The translations under genes were made by a program, and so were the position numbers. Below, piece after piece: positions 19,757 to 28,690 of a DNA stretch of 64,000 bases (positions within the stretch are counted from its first letter, which is position 1; every line of letters starts with the position of its first letter). The notes under the pieces are model-generated. The model worked only from the letters and a program-made list of their open reading frames with translations, did no database searches and was not told the DNA's origin. The stretch is taken from contig NZ_CP154879.1 of NCBI RefSeq assembly GCF_039614765.1, positions 3,038,001 through 3,102,000 on the forward strand. The letters are read 5' to 3'. The DNA is from Castellaniella sp. MT123. Lineage in GTDB: Bacteria; Pseudomonadota; Gammaproteobacteria; Burkholderiales; Burkholderiaceae_B.

Positions 19757-19773
19757 CATAGCCTGTTGTTATG
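19757..19773 (+). promoter_or_regulatory. Putative LysR-type operator in the lysR-gltI intergenic region
   Basis: CATAGCCTGTTGTTATG forms an imperfect inverted repeat with a T-N11-A core, 41 bases upstream of the lysR ATG. It matches the dadA-upstream site in its outer CATA and TTATG bases with identical spacing. The 270-base intergenic region also holds a TGCAT-N7-ATGCA inverted repeat (19909-19925) closer to gltI, of unknown meaning. Confidence 0.5.
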
Positions 19774-19986
19774 GCAGCCCGTGTAATTGCTATTTGTGGG
19801 AATGGGTCGCACTGCGGATAATAAACGAGGATCACGCGGTGGCTGTAACAAAATGCGGCTCGATGGCGTGGTGCGGAGGACGACAAAGTGATTACACTGA
19901 CGGTCGCTTGCATAACCCCCATGCAGGCCCCGTCCAAGTGAAGAACCACTGGACACATAAAACAGGCTTATCTCACAGGAGGAACC

Positions 19987-20889
19987 ATGAAACTGTTGCC
20001 AATTATTCTGGCCACGGCCGTGTCGGTCGCGGGCATGACGGCAGCCCAGGCTGAAACCAGCCGGATGGACAAGATCAAGTCGACCGGGGAATTGACCCTG
20101 GGCTACCGCGATTCGTCGATTCCGTTCTCGTATCTGGACGACAACCAGAAGCCCGTCGGCTATTCCATGGACATCTGCTACGGCATCGCGGACGCGCTGA
20201 AGAAAGACCTGAAGCTGCCCGATCTGAAAATCAAACTGGTGTCGGTGACTTCCTCCACCCGGATCCCGCTGGTTGCCAACGGCACCGTCGATCTGGCTTG
20301 CGGTTCGGCCACCAACAACGAACAGCGCCAGGTCCAGGTCAGCTTCGCGCCGACCACCTTTGTGACGGCGACGCGGTTCACGGCCCTGAAGAGCTCCAAG
20401 CTTAACGATCTGAAGGACTTCAAGGGCAAGACCGTGGTGTCCACCTCCGGCACCAGCAACCTGAAATGGCTGACCCAGGTCAATGCCGACGACAAGCTGG
20501 GCATGCGCATCATTCCGGCCAAGGACCACTCCGAAGCCTTCCTGACCGTGGCCAGCGGCCGCGCGTCGGCATTCTTCATGGATGACATCCTGCTGGCGGG
20601 CCTGGTGGCCAGTTCCCAGAAGCCGGGCGACTGGATGATCAGCCAGAAGGCCTACACGATCGAACCCTACGGCATCATCGAGCCCAAGGGCGACGCGGCG
20701 TTCAAGACCGCCGTCGATAACGCGGTCAAGGCCATGATGAAGGACGGCAAGATCGACGCGCTATACAAAAAATGGTTCATGTCGCCAATTCCGCCGAAAA
20801 ACATCAACCTGAACTGGGCGATGACGCCTGAACTGAAGAAGGTCATCGAACACCCGACCGATTCGCCCAATCCCGCAGACTACAAATAA
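19987..20889 (+). CDS. gltI: Glutamate/aspartate ABC transporter substrate-binding protein
   Basis: A 300-aa periplasmic binding protein with a signal peptide (about residues 1-22, ending AQA) and a family 3 solute-binding fold. It carries motifs of the GltI group: GELTLGYRDSSIPFSYLDDN and IEPYGIIEPKGDAAF. It captures glutamate/aspartate for the GltJK permease. The ATG at 19987 has a strong AGGAGGAACC ribosome site. It is the first gene of gltIJKL and is separated from gltJ by a hairpin, which usually allows higher expression of the binding protein. Confidence 0.93.
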   Translation: MKLLPIILATAVSVAGMTAAQAETSRMDKIKSTGELTLGYRDSSIPFSYLDDNQKPVGYSMDICYGIADALKKDLKLPDLKIKLVSVTSSTRIPLVANGTVDLACGSATNNEQRQVQVSFAPTTFVTATRFTALKSSKLNDLKDFKGKTVVSTSGTSNLKWLTQVNADDKLGMRIIPAKDHSEAFLTVASGRASAFFMDDILLAGLVASSQKPGDWMISQKAYTIEPYGIIEPKGDAAFKTAVDNAVKAMMKDGKIDALYKKWFMSPIPPKNINLNWAMTPELKKVIEHPTDSPNPADYK

Positions 20890-20916
20890 GTCTTCAGGAA
20901 ACTACTCGTCAAGTAG

Positions 20917-20950
20917 CGGCACCTCCCGGGTTTGTGCCAGGGGGGTGCCG
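20917..20950 (+). terminator. Intercistronic hairpin (attenuating terminator) between gltI and gltJ
   Basis: CGGCACCTCCC and GGGGGGTGCCG pair as an 11-bp stem with one G-U pair around a 12-base loop, followed by a short TTT. Position after a binding-protein gene suggests partial termination or mRNA stabilisation, giving excess gltI transcript over gltJKL. Confidence 0.6.
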
Positions 20951-20992
20951 TTTGCATCATCGGTATCCGGGCGCACCGCAAAGGATAGATCT

Positions 20993-21733
20993 ATGAATTA
21001 CCACTGGAACTGGCTGATTTTCTGGGCTGAAGCCCCTGATGGCACCGGGACCTATCTGGATACCCTGATCCGGGGCATGTACTGGACGATTTCCGTCTCC
21101 ATTCTGGCCTGGGTGATTGCCCTGGTCATCGGGGTCGTGGTCGGTGTTTTGCGTACCAGCCGCATCAGCTGGGTCGAGCGGCTGTGTACCGCTTATGTCG
21201 AATTGTTCCGCAACGTCCCGCTGCTGGTGCAGATGTTTCTGTGGTACTTCGTGTTCCCTGAAGTCGTGCCAGGGTCGCTGGGCGACATCATCAAACAGGC
21301 CGATCCGGTCTGGAGCACGTTCTGGACCGCCACAGTCTGTCTGGGCCTGTTCACCTCGTCGCGGATCGCCGAGCAGTTTCGCGCCGGCATCACGGCCTTG
21401 CCGCGTGGTCAGGCCATGGCGGGTACCGCCGTGGGGCTGACCCGGGTGCAGGTGTACCGTTACCTGTTGCTGCCCATGACCGTGCGCATCATCATGCCGC
21501 CGCTGACGTCCGAAGCCCTTAATCTGATCAAGAACTCGTCTGTCGCCTTCACGATCGGTCTGCTCGAAATCACCGGCGCTGCGCGTTCGATGCAGGAATT
21601 TTCGTTCCAGATCTTCGAAAGCTTCACGGCGGCGACGATCCTGTATCTGGTCATCAACCTGGTGGTCGTGGTCCTGATGCGCCTGATCGAGAAATGGATC
21701 AGCGTGCCCGGGTTCGCGGGTATCAAGCGATAA
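20993..21733 (+). CDS. gltJ: Glutamate/aspartate ABC transporter permease GltJ
   Basis: A 246-aa inner-membrane permease of the His/Glu/Gln/Arg ABC family with about five helices and the EAA-type loop (GLFTSSRIAEQFRAGITALP, then GLTRVQVYRYLLLP). The start MNYHWNWLIFW is typical of GltJ, and AAGGA lies 8 bases upstream of the ATG. gltK starts 11 bases after its stop. Confidence 0.92.
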   Translation: MNYHWNWLIFWAEAPDGTGTYLDTLIRGMYWTISVSILAWVIALVIGVVVGVLRTSRISWVERLCTAYVELFRNVPLLVQMFLWYFVFPEVVPGSLGDIIKQADPVWSTFWTATVCLGLFTSSRIAEQFRAGITALPRGQAMAGTAVGLTRVQVYRYLLLPMTVRIIMPPLTSEALNLIKNSSVAFTIGLLEITGAARSMQEFSFQIFESFTAATILYLVINLVVVVLMRLIEKWISVPGFAGIKR

Positions 21734-21744
21734 AGGGGACCATC

Positions 21745-22434
21745 ATGAATGGATTCGATTTCGACGTCATCTGGCGTACGCTGCCCTACGTCCTTGGGAC
21801 CGGGCTGGCGTTCACCCTGAAACTCACGGTCCTGGCCACGGTGGGTGCCATCATCCTGGGCACCCTGATGGCGATGATGCGGCTTTCTTCGAACCGCGTC
21901 ATCTCCGGGGTTGCCGGGTTCTACGTGAACCTGATGCGGGCCCTGCCGCTGATCCTGATCATTTTCTGGTTCTATTTTCTGGTGCCGTACGTCATCGGTT
22001 GGGTGACTCAGGCGGGCCGGCCCATCGCGGTCGGCGGCTTTACCTCGGCCCTGATCACATTCGTCCTGTTCGAGGCGGCCTATTTCTGCGAGATCATGCG
22101 CGCGGGCATCATGTCCGTCCCATTTGGCCAGGCGGGCGCGGGCTATGCCCTGGGCCTGAACTACTGGCAGGTCATGGGGCACGTGGTTCTGCCGCAGGCC
22201 TTTCGCAACATGACGCCGGTGCTGCTGACGCAGATGATCGTCCTGTTCCAGGACACATCCCTGGTGTACGTGCTGTCGCTGACGGATTTCCTGGGCGCCG
22301 CCAACAACATCGCCCAGCGCGATGGGCGTCTGGTGGAAATGTTCGTTTTCGCAGCCGTTGTCTATTTTCTCATTTCCTATGCCGCGTCCCGTTCGGTCAA
22401 GCGGCTCGAGCGCCGCATGGCCATCGCCAGCTAA
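21745..22434 (+). CDS. gltK: Glutamate/aspartate ABC transporter permease GltK
   Basis: A 229-aa permease, the partner of GltJ, with membrane helices and the EAA loop (AAYFCEIMRAGIMSVPFGQAG, LNYWQVMGHVVLPQA cut for length). The start MNGFDFDVIWRTLPYVL fits GltK. AAAGGGG precedes the ATG. It lies between gltJ and gltL in one operon. Confidence 0.92.
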   Translation: MNGFDFDVIWRTLPYVLGTGLAFTLKLTVLATVGAIILGTLMAMMRLSSNRVISGVAGFYVNLMRALPLILIIFWFYFLVPYVIGWVTQAGRPIAVGGFTSALITFVLFEAAYFCEIMRAGIMSVPFGQAGAGYALGLNYWQVMGHVVLPQAFRNMTPVLLTQMIVLFQDTSLVYVLSLTDFLGAANNIAQRDGRLVEMFVFAAVVYFLISYAASRSVKRLERRMAIAS

Positions 22435-22449
22435 GGCCAGGAGTCTCCC

Positions 22450-23184
22450 ATGATTGAATTCAAGAATGTCAGCAAATGGTATGGATCCTTCCAGGTCCTG
22501 ACCGACTGCACCACTTCCGTCTCCAAGGGCGAGGTCGTCGTGATCTGCGGCCCGTCGGGGTCAGGTAAATCCACCCTGATCAAGACCGCCAACGCGCTGG
22601 AACCCTTCCAGAAGGGTGAAATCTTCATCGACGGCGTCTCCGTCGGTGCACCGACGACCAATCTGCCCAAGCTGCGGTCTCGCATCGGCATGGTGTTTCA
22701 GCATTTCGAACTCTTTCCGCACCTGTCCGTGATGCGCAACCTGTCCCTTGCCCAGATCAAGGTTCTGGGCCGCTCCGAGGCCGAGGCGGGCGAGCGCGCG
22801 CGCGCTTTGCTGGATCGCGTGGGCCTGAAGGCGCATATCGACAAATACCCCGGTCAGCTGTCGGGCGGCCAGCAGCAGCGTGTGGCCATCGCACGGGCGC
22901 TGGCCATGGATCCCATGGCCATGCTGTTCGACGAACCGACATCCGCGCTGGATCCCGAAATGGTCAACGAGGTGCTGGACGTCATGGTCGACCTGGCCAA
23001 GGAAGGCATGACGATGATGGTGGTCACCCATGAAATGGGCTTTGCCCGCAGCGTGGCGGATCGGGTGATCTTCATGGATCAGGGCGCCATCATCGAGGAC
23101 TGCACCAAGGAAGAATTCTTCGGCAATCCGGACGCGCGCTCCGAGCGGGCCAAGCACTTCCTGTCGAAGATCCTGCATCATTGA
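22450..23184 (+). CDS. gltL: Glutamate/aspartate ABC transporter ATP-binding protein
   Basis: A 244-aa ABC ATPase with Walker [10 protein letters not shown] (34-42), Q-loop in [11 protein letters not shown], signature LSGGQQQRV, Walker [13 protein letters not shown] and switch VTHEMGFA. It energises amino-acid import through GltJK. The start follows gltK by 15 bases with a CAGGAG ribosome site. Confidence 0.93.
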   Translation: MIEFKNVSKWYGSFQVLTDCTTSVSKGEVVVICGPSGSGKSTLIKTANALEPFQKGEIFIDGVSVGAPTTNLPKLRSRIGMVFQHFELFPHLSVMRNLSLAQIKVLGRSEAEAGERARALLDRVGLKAHIDKYPGQLSGGQQQRVAIARALAMDPMAMLFDEPTSALDPEMVNEVLDVMVDLAKEGMTMMVVTHEMGFARSVADRVIFMDQGAIIEDCTKEEFFGNPDARSERAKHFLSKILHH

Positions 23185-23288
23185 ACGGCCCATTCCGGCG
23201 CCCCGCCTGCCCGAAGTGCAGGGGGTGCCAGCGCCGGTGGTCATGACGGCCGGCTGGCGCGCGTCCGTACCCACAGGTCAGGCGCATT

Positions 23289-23308
23289 CGGGGCCGTCCC
23301 CCGTTTTT
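23289..23308 (+). terminator. Weak intrinsic terminator after gltL
   Basis: CGGGG and CCCCG form a 5-bp stem around a 5-base loop followed by five T residues. The stem is short, so the call is tentative. It sits between gltL and the transaminase gene. Confidence 0.4.
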
Positions 23309-23332
23309 ATCGTGTAAAAAAGGTGTTGAGTC

Positions 23333-24202
23333 ATGATTCCCGGTGTTGACAATGACAGTATCGTCTATCTGAACGGCGATTACGTCCGACTGGGCGATGC
23401 CAAGATCTCGGTCCTGGACCGGGGTTTCATTTTCGGCGATGGCATTTATGAAGTCGTACCGTGCTACGGCGGCAAGCCCTTCCTGATGGGCAATCACCTG
23501 GCGCGCCTGCAGCGTAGCCTGGCTGCCATCCGTCTGGAAACCGGCTGGGATATCCCCGCCTGGGAGCGGCTCGTCCTGGAAATGCTGTCGCGTTCGGGAT
23601 CCGGGGCGGGCGACCGCACCGTCTACCTGCAGGTGACGCGTGGAGTTGCCAAGCGCGATCATGGCTTCCCGGAAAATAGCCAGGCTACCATCTTCTGCAT
23701 GGTGTCCCCGCTCAAGCGGCCGGACGCCAAGAAGCGCGAACACGGCATGTCGGCCGTCAGCATGGCCGATGAGCGCTGGCTGCATTGCGAGATCAAGTCC
23801 GTGTCCCTGTTGGGCAACGTGCTGGCCAAGCAGCACGCCACCGACGCCGGCGTGGACGAAGTGCTGCAGTTTCGCGACGGCCATCTGTCGGAAGGGTCGT
23901 CCTGCAACATCTGGGTGGTGAAGGACGGCGTGTTGCGTGCGCCAGTGCGCGATCACTTCATCCTGGAAGGCATCCGCTACGGGTTTCTGGAAGGGTTGGC
24001 AACCAAGGCCGGCATTGCCTTCGAGGCGCGTCCCATCACCCGGGAAGAGGTCGCCCAGGCCGATGAGCTGATGCTGTCCTCGGCCACCAAGGAAGTCCTG
24101 CCGATCACGCAGTATGACGGGCGTCCGGTGGGTTCCGGCAAACCGGGCCCGGTCTATGCCCGTTTGCGGGCGGACTACGACGCGGCGATCGCGGCACTTT
24201 AA
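23333..24202 (+). CDS. D-amino acid transaminase (class IV PLP aminotransferase)
   Basis: A 289-aa fold-type IV PLP enzyme. Family motifs are LDRGFIFGDGIYEVVPCY near the N-terminus, the likely PLP lysine Lys155 in CEIKSVSLLGNVLAKQ, and EGSSCNIWVV. It matches D-alanine/D-amino acid transaminases better than branched-chain IlvE. It interconverts D-amino acids and 2-oxo acids, e.g. D-alanine and D-glutamate, which feeds cell-wall synthesis or catabolism. It follows gltL by 148 bases with a weak terminator between. AAAAAAGG precedes the ATG by about 10 bases. The end overlaps the convergent GGDEF gene by 4 bases. Confidence 0.87.
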   Translation: MIPGVDNDSIVYLNGDYVRLGDAKISVLDRGFIFGDGIYEVVPCYGGKPFLMGNHLARLQRSLAAIRLETGWDIPAWERLVLEMLSRSGSGAGDRTVYLQVTRGVAKRDHGFPENSQATIFCMVSPLKRPDAKKREHGMSAVSMADERWLHCEIKSVSLLGNVLAKQHATDAGVDEVLQFRDGHLSEGSSCNIWVVKDGVLRAPVRDHFILEGIRYGFLEGLATKAGIAFEARPITREEVAQADELMLSSATKEVLPITQYDGRPVGSGKPGPVYARLRADYDAAIAAL

Positions 24203-25704
24203 AGCGGTCGGGACTCGTCACGCCACCACCGGAACCGGTTCTTGCCGGCGTTTTTGGCGATATACATGGCCGCGTCGGCGCGGCCGAGCAACGTCTGCAG
24301 ATCCTGACCGTGCAGCGGGTACAGGGCGGCACCTATGCTGGCCGAGATCCTGGCTTCGATGCCATTCAGATCGAAAGGCACGGACAGGGCCTCCAGGATC
24401 TTCCGGATGACGGCCTCGCCGTTTTCCCGCGTGGGCAGGGCGGTCAGGATCATGGTGAATTCGTCGCCGCCGAACCGGGCCACCGTGTCCTCGGAAGAGG
24501 CGCGCACGTGCTGCTCCAGCCGCTGCGCGACCTGCTGCAGCAGGAGATCGCCGATGACATGGCCGTGGTAATCGTTGACTTCCTTGAAGCCGTCCAGATC
24601 CAGATACAGGAAGCCTGCCAGGGTTTGATGTCGACGGGCGGTTTCCAGTGCTCGTTCGGCGCATTCCAGAAACAGAATGCGGTTGGGCAGTCCCGTCAAC
24701 GGGTCGTGCAAGGCGGCGTGGGCCAGACGGGCTTCGCTCATCTGCAGGGCCTCGGTGACGGCGCGCTGGCGGGCCAGTCCCAACGTCAGCCAGACTGTGA
24801 AGAGCAGCAGGACCGCCGAGGCGCCGGCCGCCATCGTCAGGTAGCTGATCTCCCGGGGCCGGACGGGAGCCATGACGTCGTCGTAAGCGGTCCCGACGAC
24901 GGCCATCAGGGGGTAGTCGCTCAGGGTCCGGTAGCTGATGATGCGTTTGACGCCGTCCACATCACCGAAATCGATGAGGTTTCCGCTCGGGTGGGTGGCG
25001 CCGCGGACGAACCAGGACGATTCCCGGGCGGGGCCGCCGAAGCTGATTTCACGGCTGATCTTGCGGCTGCGCGTGACGCCGTCGAGTCCGGTGACTTCCA
25101 GCAGGCCCTCGGCGCCAAGGTCGGCCTGACGGTAGAAATCGGTCAGATAGGCAGGGCCGATCGCGATGACGACCACCCCGCCAAAACTGCCGTCGGGCCG
25201 GGTGATGCGCAGCGACATCGGAATGCGCCACTGGCCCGACACACGGCCCAGGACCGGCTGGCTGATGTAGAGGGTGTCCCGGGTATTGGCGCGTTGGGCG
25301 ATGAAAAAATCGCGGTCGCTGTAGTTCACTGCGGGCAGTGGGTTCTGGGTGCTGTTCACGATCTTGCCGCGCTCGTTCACGACGCTGATGATGGTGAACA
25401 TGTGCGAACGGATCACACCTTGGTCCAGCCAGTCGCCGAGGTCCAGACGCCGATCTCCTTCCAGGTATTGTTTGCGCACGAAGGCGGCGACCTGCTCGGC
25501 AGCCAGCAGCGTCCGGCTGACCTGTTCCTGGAACGCAATGGCCAGGCTTGAATTGGCCTGCATCGCTGCGGCCACCGCCTGGCCTCGCTCGGCGGTGATG
25601 CGCTGCACGACGGTCAGCCACAGGCCCGTCATCACGATCACGTACGCCAGCAGGATGAGCACGCACAGCGGCTTGTCGAACGAATAGCGCTGGCCCAGGC
25701 TCAT
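24199..25704 (-). CDS. Membrane diguanylate cyclase with extracellular sensor (GGDEF)
   Basis: A 501-aa protein: an N-terminal membrane helix (about 14-36), a periplasmic dCache/PAS-like sensor (about 40-280, with NYSDRDFFIAQR typical of Cache domains), a second helix (about 288-308), and a GGDEF domain from about 335. The active-site loop RFGGDEF places GGDEF at 412-416, so it should make cyclic-di-GMP. The inhibitory RxxD site five residues before is not present (SSED is found there). The ATG at 25704 is the first ATG; the frame extends 15 codons upstream to a TTG. Convergent with the transaminase and divergent from ilvA. Confidence 0.9.
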   Translation of the reverse strand: MSLGQRYSFDKPLCVLILLAYVIVMTGLWLTVVQRITAERGQAVAAAMQANSSLAIAFQEQVSRTLLAAEQVAAFVRKQYLEGDRRLDLGDWLDQGVIRSHMFTIISVVNERGKIVNSTQNPLPAVNYSDRDFFIAQRANTRDTLYISQPVLGRVSGQWRIPMSLRITRPDGSFGGVVVIAIGPAYLTDFYRQADLGAEGLLEVTGLDGVTRSRKISREISFGGPARESSWFVRGATHPSGNLIDFGDVDGVKRIISYRTLSDYPLMAVVGTAYDDVMAPVRPREISYLTMAAGASAVLLLFTVWLTLGLARQRAVTEALQMSEARLAHAALHDPLTGLPNRILFLECAERALETARRHQTLAGFLYLDLDGFKEVNDYHGHVIGDLLLQQVAQRLEQHVRASSEDTVARFGGDEFTMILTALPTRENGEAVIRKILEALSVPFDLNGIEARISASIGAALYPLHGQDLQTLLGRADAAMYIAKNAGKNRFRWWRDESRPL

Positions 25705-25852
25705 CTGACAAAGTGGCAGTTCTGTAACGTCAAGACTGTAGCTGTTCAATCCGGTTTCGTCGAGTTGTCTGCCATCGGTCGCGGCCCGCTGGACGGAAAG
25801 CCTGTTTTCGCTGTGATATTCTTTTCAGCTTCCCCACCACTGCTCGCGTGCC

Positions 25853-27361
25853 ATGTCCGTCGATTACCTGAAACGCATCCTGACGTCCAAAGTCTATGAC
25901 GTCGCCCATGAAACCCCATTGGACCTGGCCCCCCGGATTTCGAAGCGCATCGGCAATACGGTGCTGCTCAAGCGCGAAGACACCCAGCCTGTGTTCAGCT
26001 TCAAACTGCGGGGCGCCTACAACAAGATGGCGGCTCTGAGCGCCGAGGAACTCAAGCGTGGGGTGATCGCGGCCTCGGCCGGCAACCATGCACAGGGGGT
26101 CGCCCTGTCGGCCAGCCGTCTGAAATGCCGCGCGGTCATTGTCATGCCGGTGACCACGCCCCAGGTCAAGATCGATGCCGTGCGCGCCCTGGGTGGCGAG
26201 GTCGTGCTGTTTGGCGACAGTTTCACCGACGCCGCCGAGCATGCGGCCGAACTGCAGGCGCGCGATGGCCTGACCTTCGTACACCCGTTCGATGACCCCG
26301 ACGTCATCGCGGGTCAGGGCACGGTGGGCATGGAGATCCTGCGCCAGCACCCGGGCCCGATCGATGCGGTCTTCGTTGCCATCGGCGGGGGCGGGCTGAT
26401 TTCTGGTGTGGCTGCGTACATCAAGCAGCTGCGCCCCGACATCCAGGTGATCGGCGTGCAGACCGAGGATTCCGACGCGATGGTGCGCAGCGTGCGGGCC
26501 GGGCGCCGGGTGAAGCTGGCCGACGTGGGCCTGTTTTCCGATGGGACCGCCGTCAAACAAGTCGGTCAGGAAACCTTCCGGCTGGTGCGCGAGTACGTCG
26601 ATGATTTCGTCACGGTCGATACGGATGCCATCTGCGCTGGCATCAAGGACGTCTTCCAGGACACGCGCAGCGTGCTGGAGCCCGCCGGCGCGCTTGCTCT
26701 TGCGGGCTTGAAGCGCTACGCCGCGCAGCAGAAATGGAAGGGCAAGACGCTGGTGGCGATTACTTGCGGCGCCAACATGAATTTCGACCGGCTGCGTTTC
26801 GTGGCCGAACGGGCGGACGTGGGCGAGGCGCGTGAGGCGCTGTTCGCGATCACGCTGCCGGAAAAACGCGGCAGCTTCCTGCGCCTGTGCGAGGCGGTCG
26901 GCCAGCGGTCGGTCACCGAATTCAATTACCGGATCTCGGATGCCAAGCAGGCCCACGTCTATGTCGGTCTGCAGATCCGCTCCGAACCGGAAATCGAAAA
27001 GCTGGCGGCGCACTTCCGCAAACTGGATTTCCCGACGCTGGACCTGACCGGCAACGAGATGGCCAAGACGCACCTGCGTTACATGGTGGGCGGACACTCG
27101 GGCCTGGCCAAGCACGAGGTGCTGTATCGCTTCGAATTCCCGGAACGGCCGGGCGCGCTGATGAGGTTTCTGGGGGCGATGAATCCCGAGTGGAACATCA
27201 GCCTGTTCCACTACCGGAATCAGGGCGATGATTACGGCCGCATCCTGGTGGGTATCCAGGTACCGCCCGACGACAAGAAAGCGTTCAAGGACTTCCTGTC
27301 CACCCTGGGATATCCGTACTGGAACGAAACGGACAACCCGGCGTATCGACTGTTTCTTTGA
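25853..27361 (+). CDS. ilvA: Threonine ammonia-lyase, biosynthetic
   Basis: A 502-aa PLP enzyme that deaminates threonine to 2-oxobutanoate, the first step to isoleucine. The PLP lysine is Lys51 in FSFKLRGAYNKM, and the phosphate-binding loop IGGGGLISG follows. The C-terminal about 170 residues hold two ACT-like regulatory domains (LPEKRGSFLRLCE and FPERPGALMRFLG), the form that is feedback-inhibited by isoleucine. Convergent with phoR, with stops adjoining. Confidence 0.94.
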   Translation: MSVDYLKRILTSKVYDVAHETPLDLAPRISKRIGNTVLLKREDTQPVFSFKLRGAYNKMAALSAEELKRGVIAASAGNHAQGVALSASRLKCRAVIVMPVTTPQVKIDAVRALGGEVVLFGDSFTDAAEHAAELQARDGLTFVHPFDDPDVIAGQGTVGMEILRQHPGPIDAVFVAIGGGGLISGVAAYIKQLRPDIQVIGVQTEDSDAMVRSVRAGRRVKLADVGLFSDGTAVKQVGQETFRLVREYVDDFVTVDTDAICAGIKDVFQDTRSVLEPAGALALAGLKRYAAQQKWKGKTLVAITCGANMNFDRLRFVAERADVGEAREALFAITLPEKRGSFLRLCEAVGQRSVTEFNYRISDAKQAHVYVGLQIRSEPEIEKLAAHFRKLDFPTLDLTGNEMAKTHLRYMVGGHSGLAKHEVLYRFEFPERPGALMRFLGAMNPEWNISLFHYRNQGDDYGRILVGIQVPPDDKKAFKDFLSTLGYPYWNETDNPAYRLFL

Positions 27362-28690
27362 TCAGGCGGCGTCCTTCTTCGTGGACATCCGGCCCGTGGT
27401 GTCGGCACACACCCTGTCGGCCGGAAACCGGATCGAGAATGTGCTGCCTTCGCCCGGTGTGCTCTGGATGTCCAGCGTCGCCTGATGGCGCAGGGCCACA
27501 TGCTTGGTGATGGCCAGGCCCAGGCCCGTGCCGCCGGTCGCGCGGGATCTGCCCCGGTTGACACGGAAGAACCGCTCCGTCAGGCGCGGGATATCGGCCT
27601 CGTCGATGCCGATTCCCGTGTCCCGGACCTGATAGCAGGCGCCGCCGTCGGCCTGGCGTGCCCAGACGATGGTGATCGTGCCTCCCGCCGGCGTATAGCG
27701 TACGGCGTTGGTCAGCAGGTTGCCGACGGCCGAGGCCAGTTCGCTGTCCTGGCCGACAACCCGCAGCCCGTCATCCACCTGGACGTCGAAATGATGTTGT
27801 CCATTGGACAGGGCCTGGCTTTGCGTCAGCGCCGTGCGGATCAGGGCGGGAACGTGGACCGGCGCCCCGGGCCCGTTGGGCGTGGTCTCCAGCGATGACA
27901 GGGCCAGCAGATCGGCGACCAGAGCCTGCATGTTGTGCGCCTGTTGCGCCATGAGTTCCAGGTAGTGGCGGCGCTGATCCGCGGTCAGCGCGTCCTCGGG
28001 CAGGTCGAGCAGGGTTTCGACGAAGCCGGACAGCACGGTCAGCGGCGTGCGCATTTCATGCGACACGTTGGCGACGAAATCCTTGCGGGTGTTCTCCAGA
28101 CGCTCGATCTGGGTGATGTCTCGTGTGACCATCAGGAACTGGCCTACGCCGTAGGGCGCCAAGTGCAGCATCAGGGTGCGGGTATGGCCGGCGCGCGTCA
28201 GATGCAGGATGAGGGGCTTGTCCCACCGGTCCTGGCGGGCATATTGGGCGAATTCCGGGGATCGCACGACGTTCAGGATGCTGTGGCCGCGGTCCTGCTC
28301 CAGGTTCAGCCCCAGATGGCCGGCGGCCATCTGGTTGCACCAGTGCAGGGATTTGTCCGGCGCCAGGGTCAGGGCACCGTCCGGCAGGGCCTCGGCGGCC
28401 AGCAAGGCACGTTGGAAATTGCGGGACCGTTCCTGCAGGTCCTGGCGGTTTTGCTTGAGCTTTCGGTAGATAGGCGCGAGGATCTCGTCCCAAGGGCCCA
28501 CCGACGGGGGGGGCGGCGCGTCGATGTGGCGTACCCAGCGGGCGATGCGCGACAGCTGCAGGCCGCTGACCAGGACCATGATCAGCAGTCCCAGGGCAAA
28601 CAGGGCCCAGCCGGTGGCAGCACCCAGCCAGGCGCCCAGCAGCCATCCACCCAGGGCCCAGAGTGCGATGGCGACGAGAGTTTTGATCAT
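27362..28690 (-). CDS. phoR: Phosphate regulon sensor histidine kinase
   Basis: A 442-aa kinase with two N-terminal membrane helices (about 5-45), a PAS domain (about 95-190), a HisKA domain with phospho-acceptor His211 in VSHEMRTPL and an ATPase domain with NLLTNAVRYTP, DTGIGID and GTGLGLAI. This is the PhoR layout: no large periplasmic sensor. It would phosphorylate PhoB when phosphate is low. Its ATG overlaps the phoB stop by 4 bases. phoU and pst genes are not in the window. Confidence 0.91.
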   Translation of the reverse strand: MIKTLVAIALWALGGWLLGAWLGAATGWALFALGLLIMVLVSGLQLSRIARWVRHIDAPPPPSVGPWDEILAPIYRKLKQNRQDLQERSRNFQRALLAAEALPDGALTLAPDKSLHWCNQMAAGHLGLNLEQDRGHSILNVVRSPEFAQYARQDRWDKPLILHLTRAGHTRTLMLHLAPYGVGQFLMVTRDITQIERLENTRKDFVANVSHEMRTPLTVLSGFVETLLDLPEDALTADQRRHYLELMAQQAHNMQALVADLLALSSLETTPNGPGAPVHVPALIRTALTQSQALSNGQHHFDVQVDDGLRVVGQDSELASAVGNLLTNAVRYTPAGGTITIVWARQADGGACYQVRDTGIGIDEADIPRLTERFFRVNRGRSRATGGTGLGLAITKHVALRHQATLDIQSTPGEGSTFSIRFPADRVCADTTGRMSTKKDAA

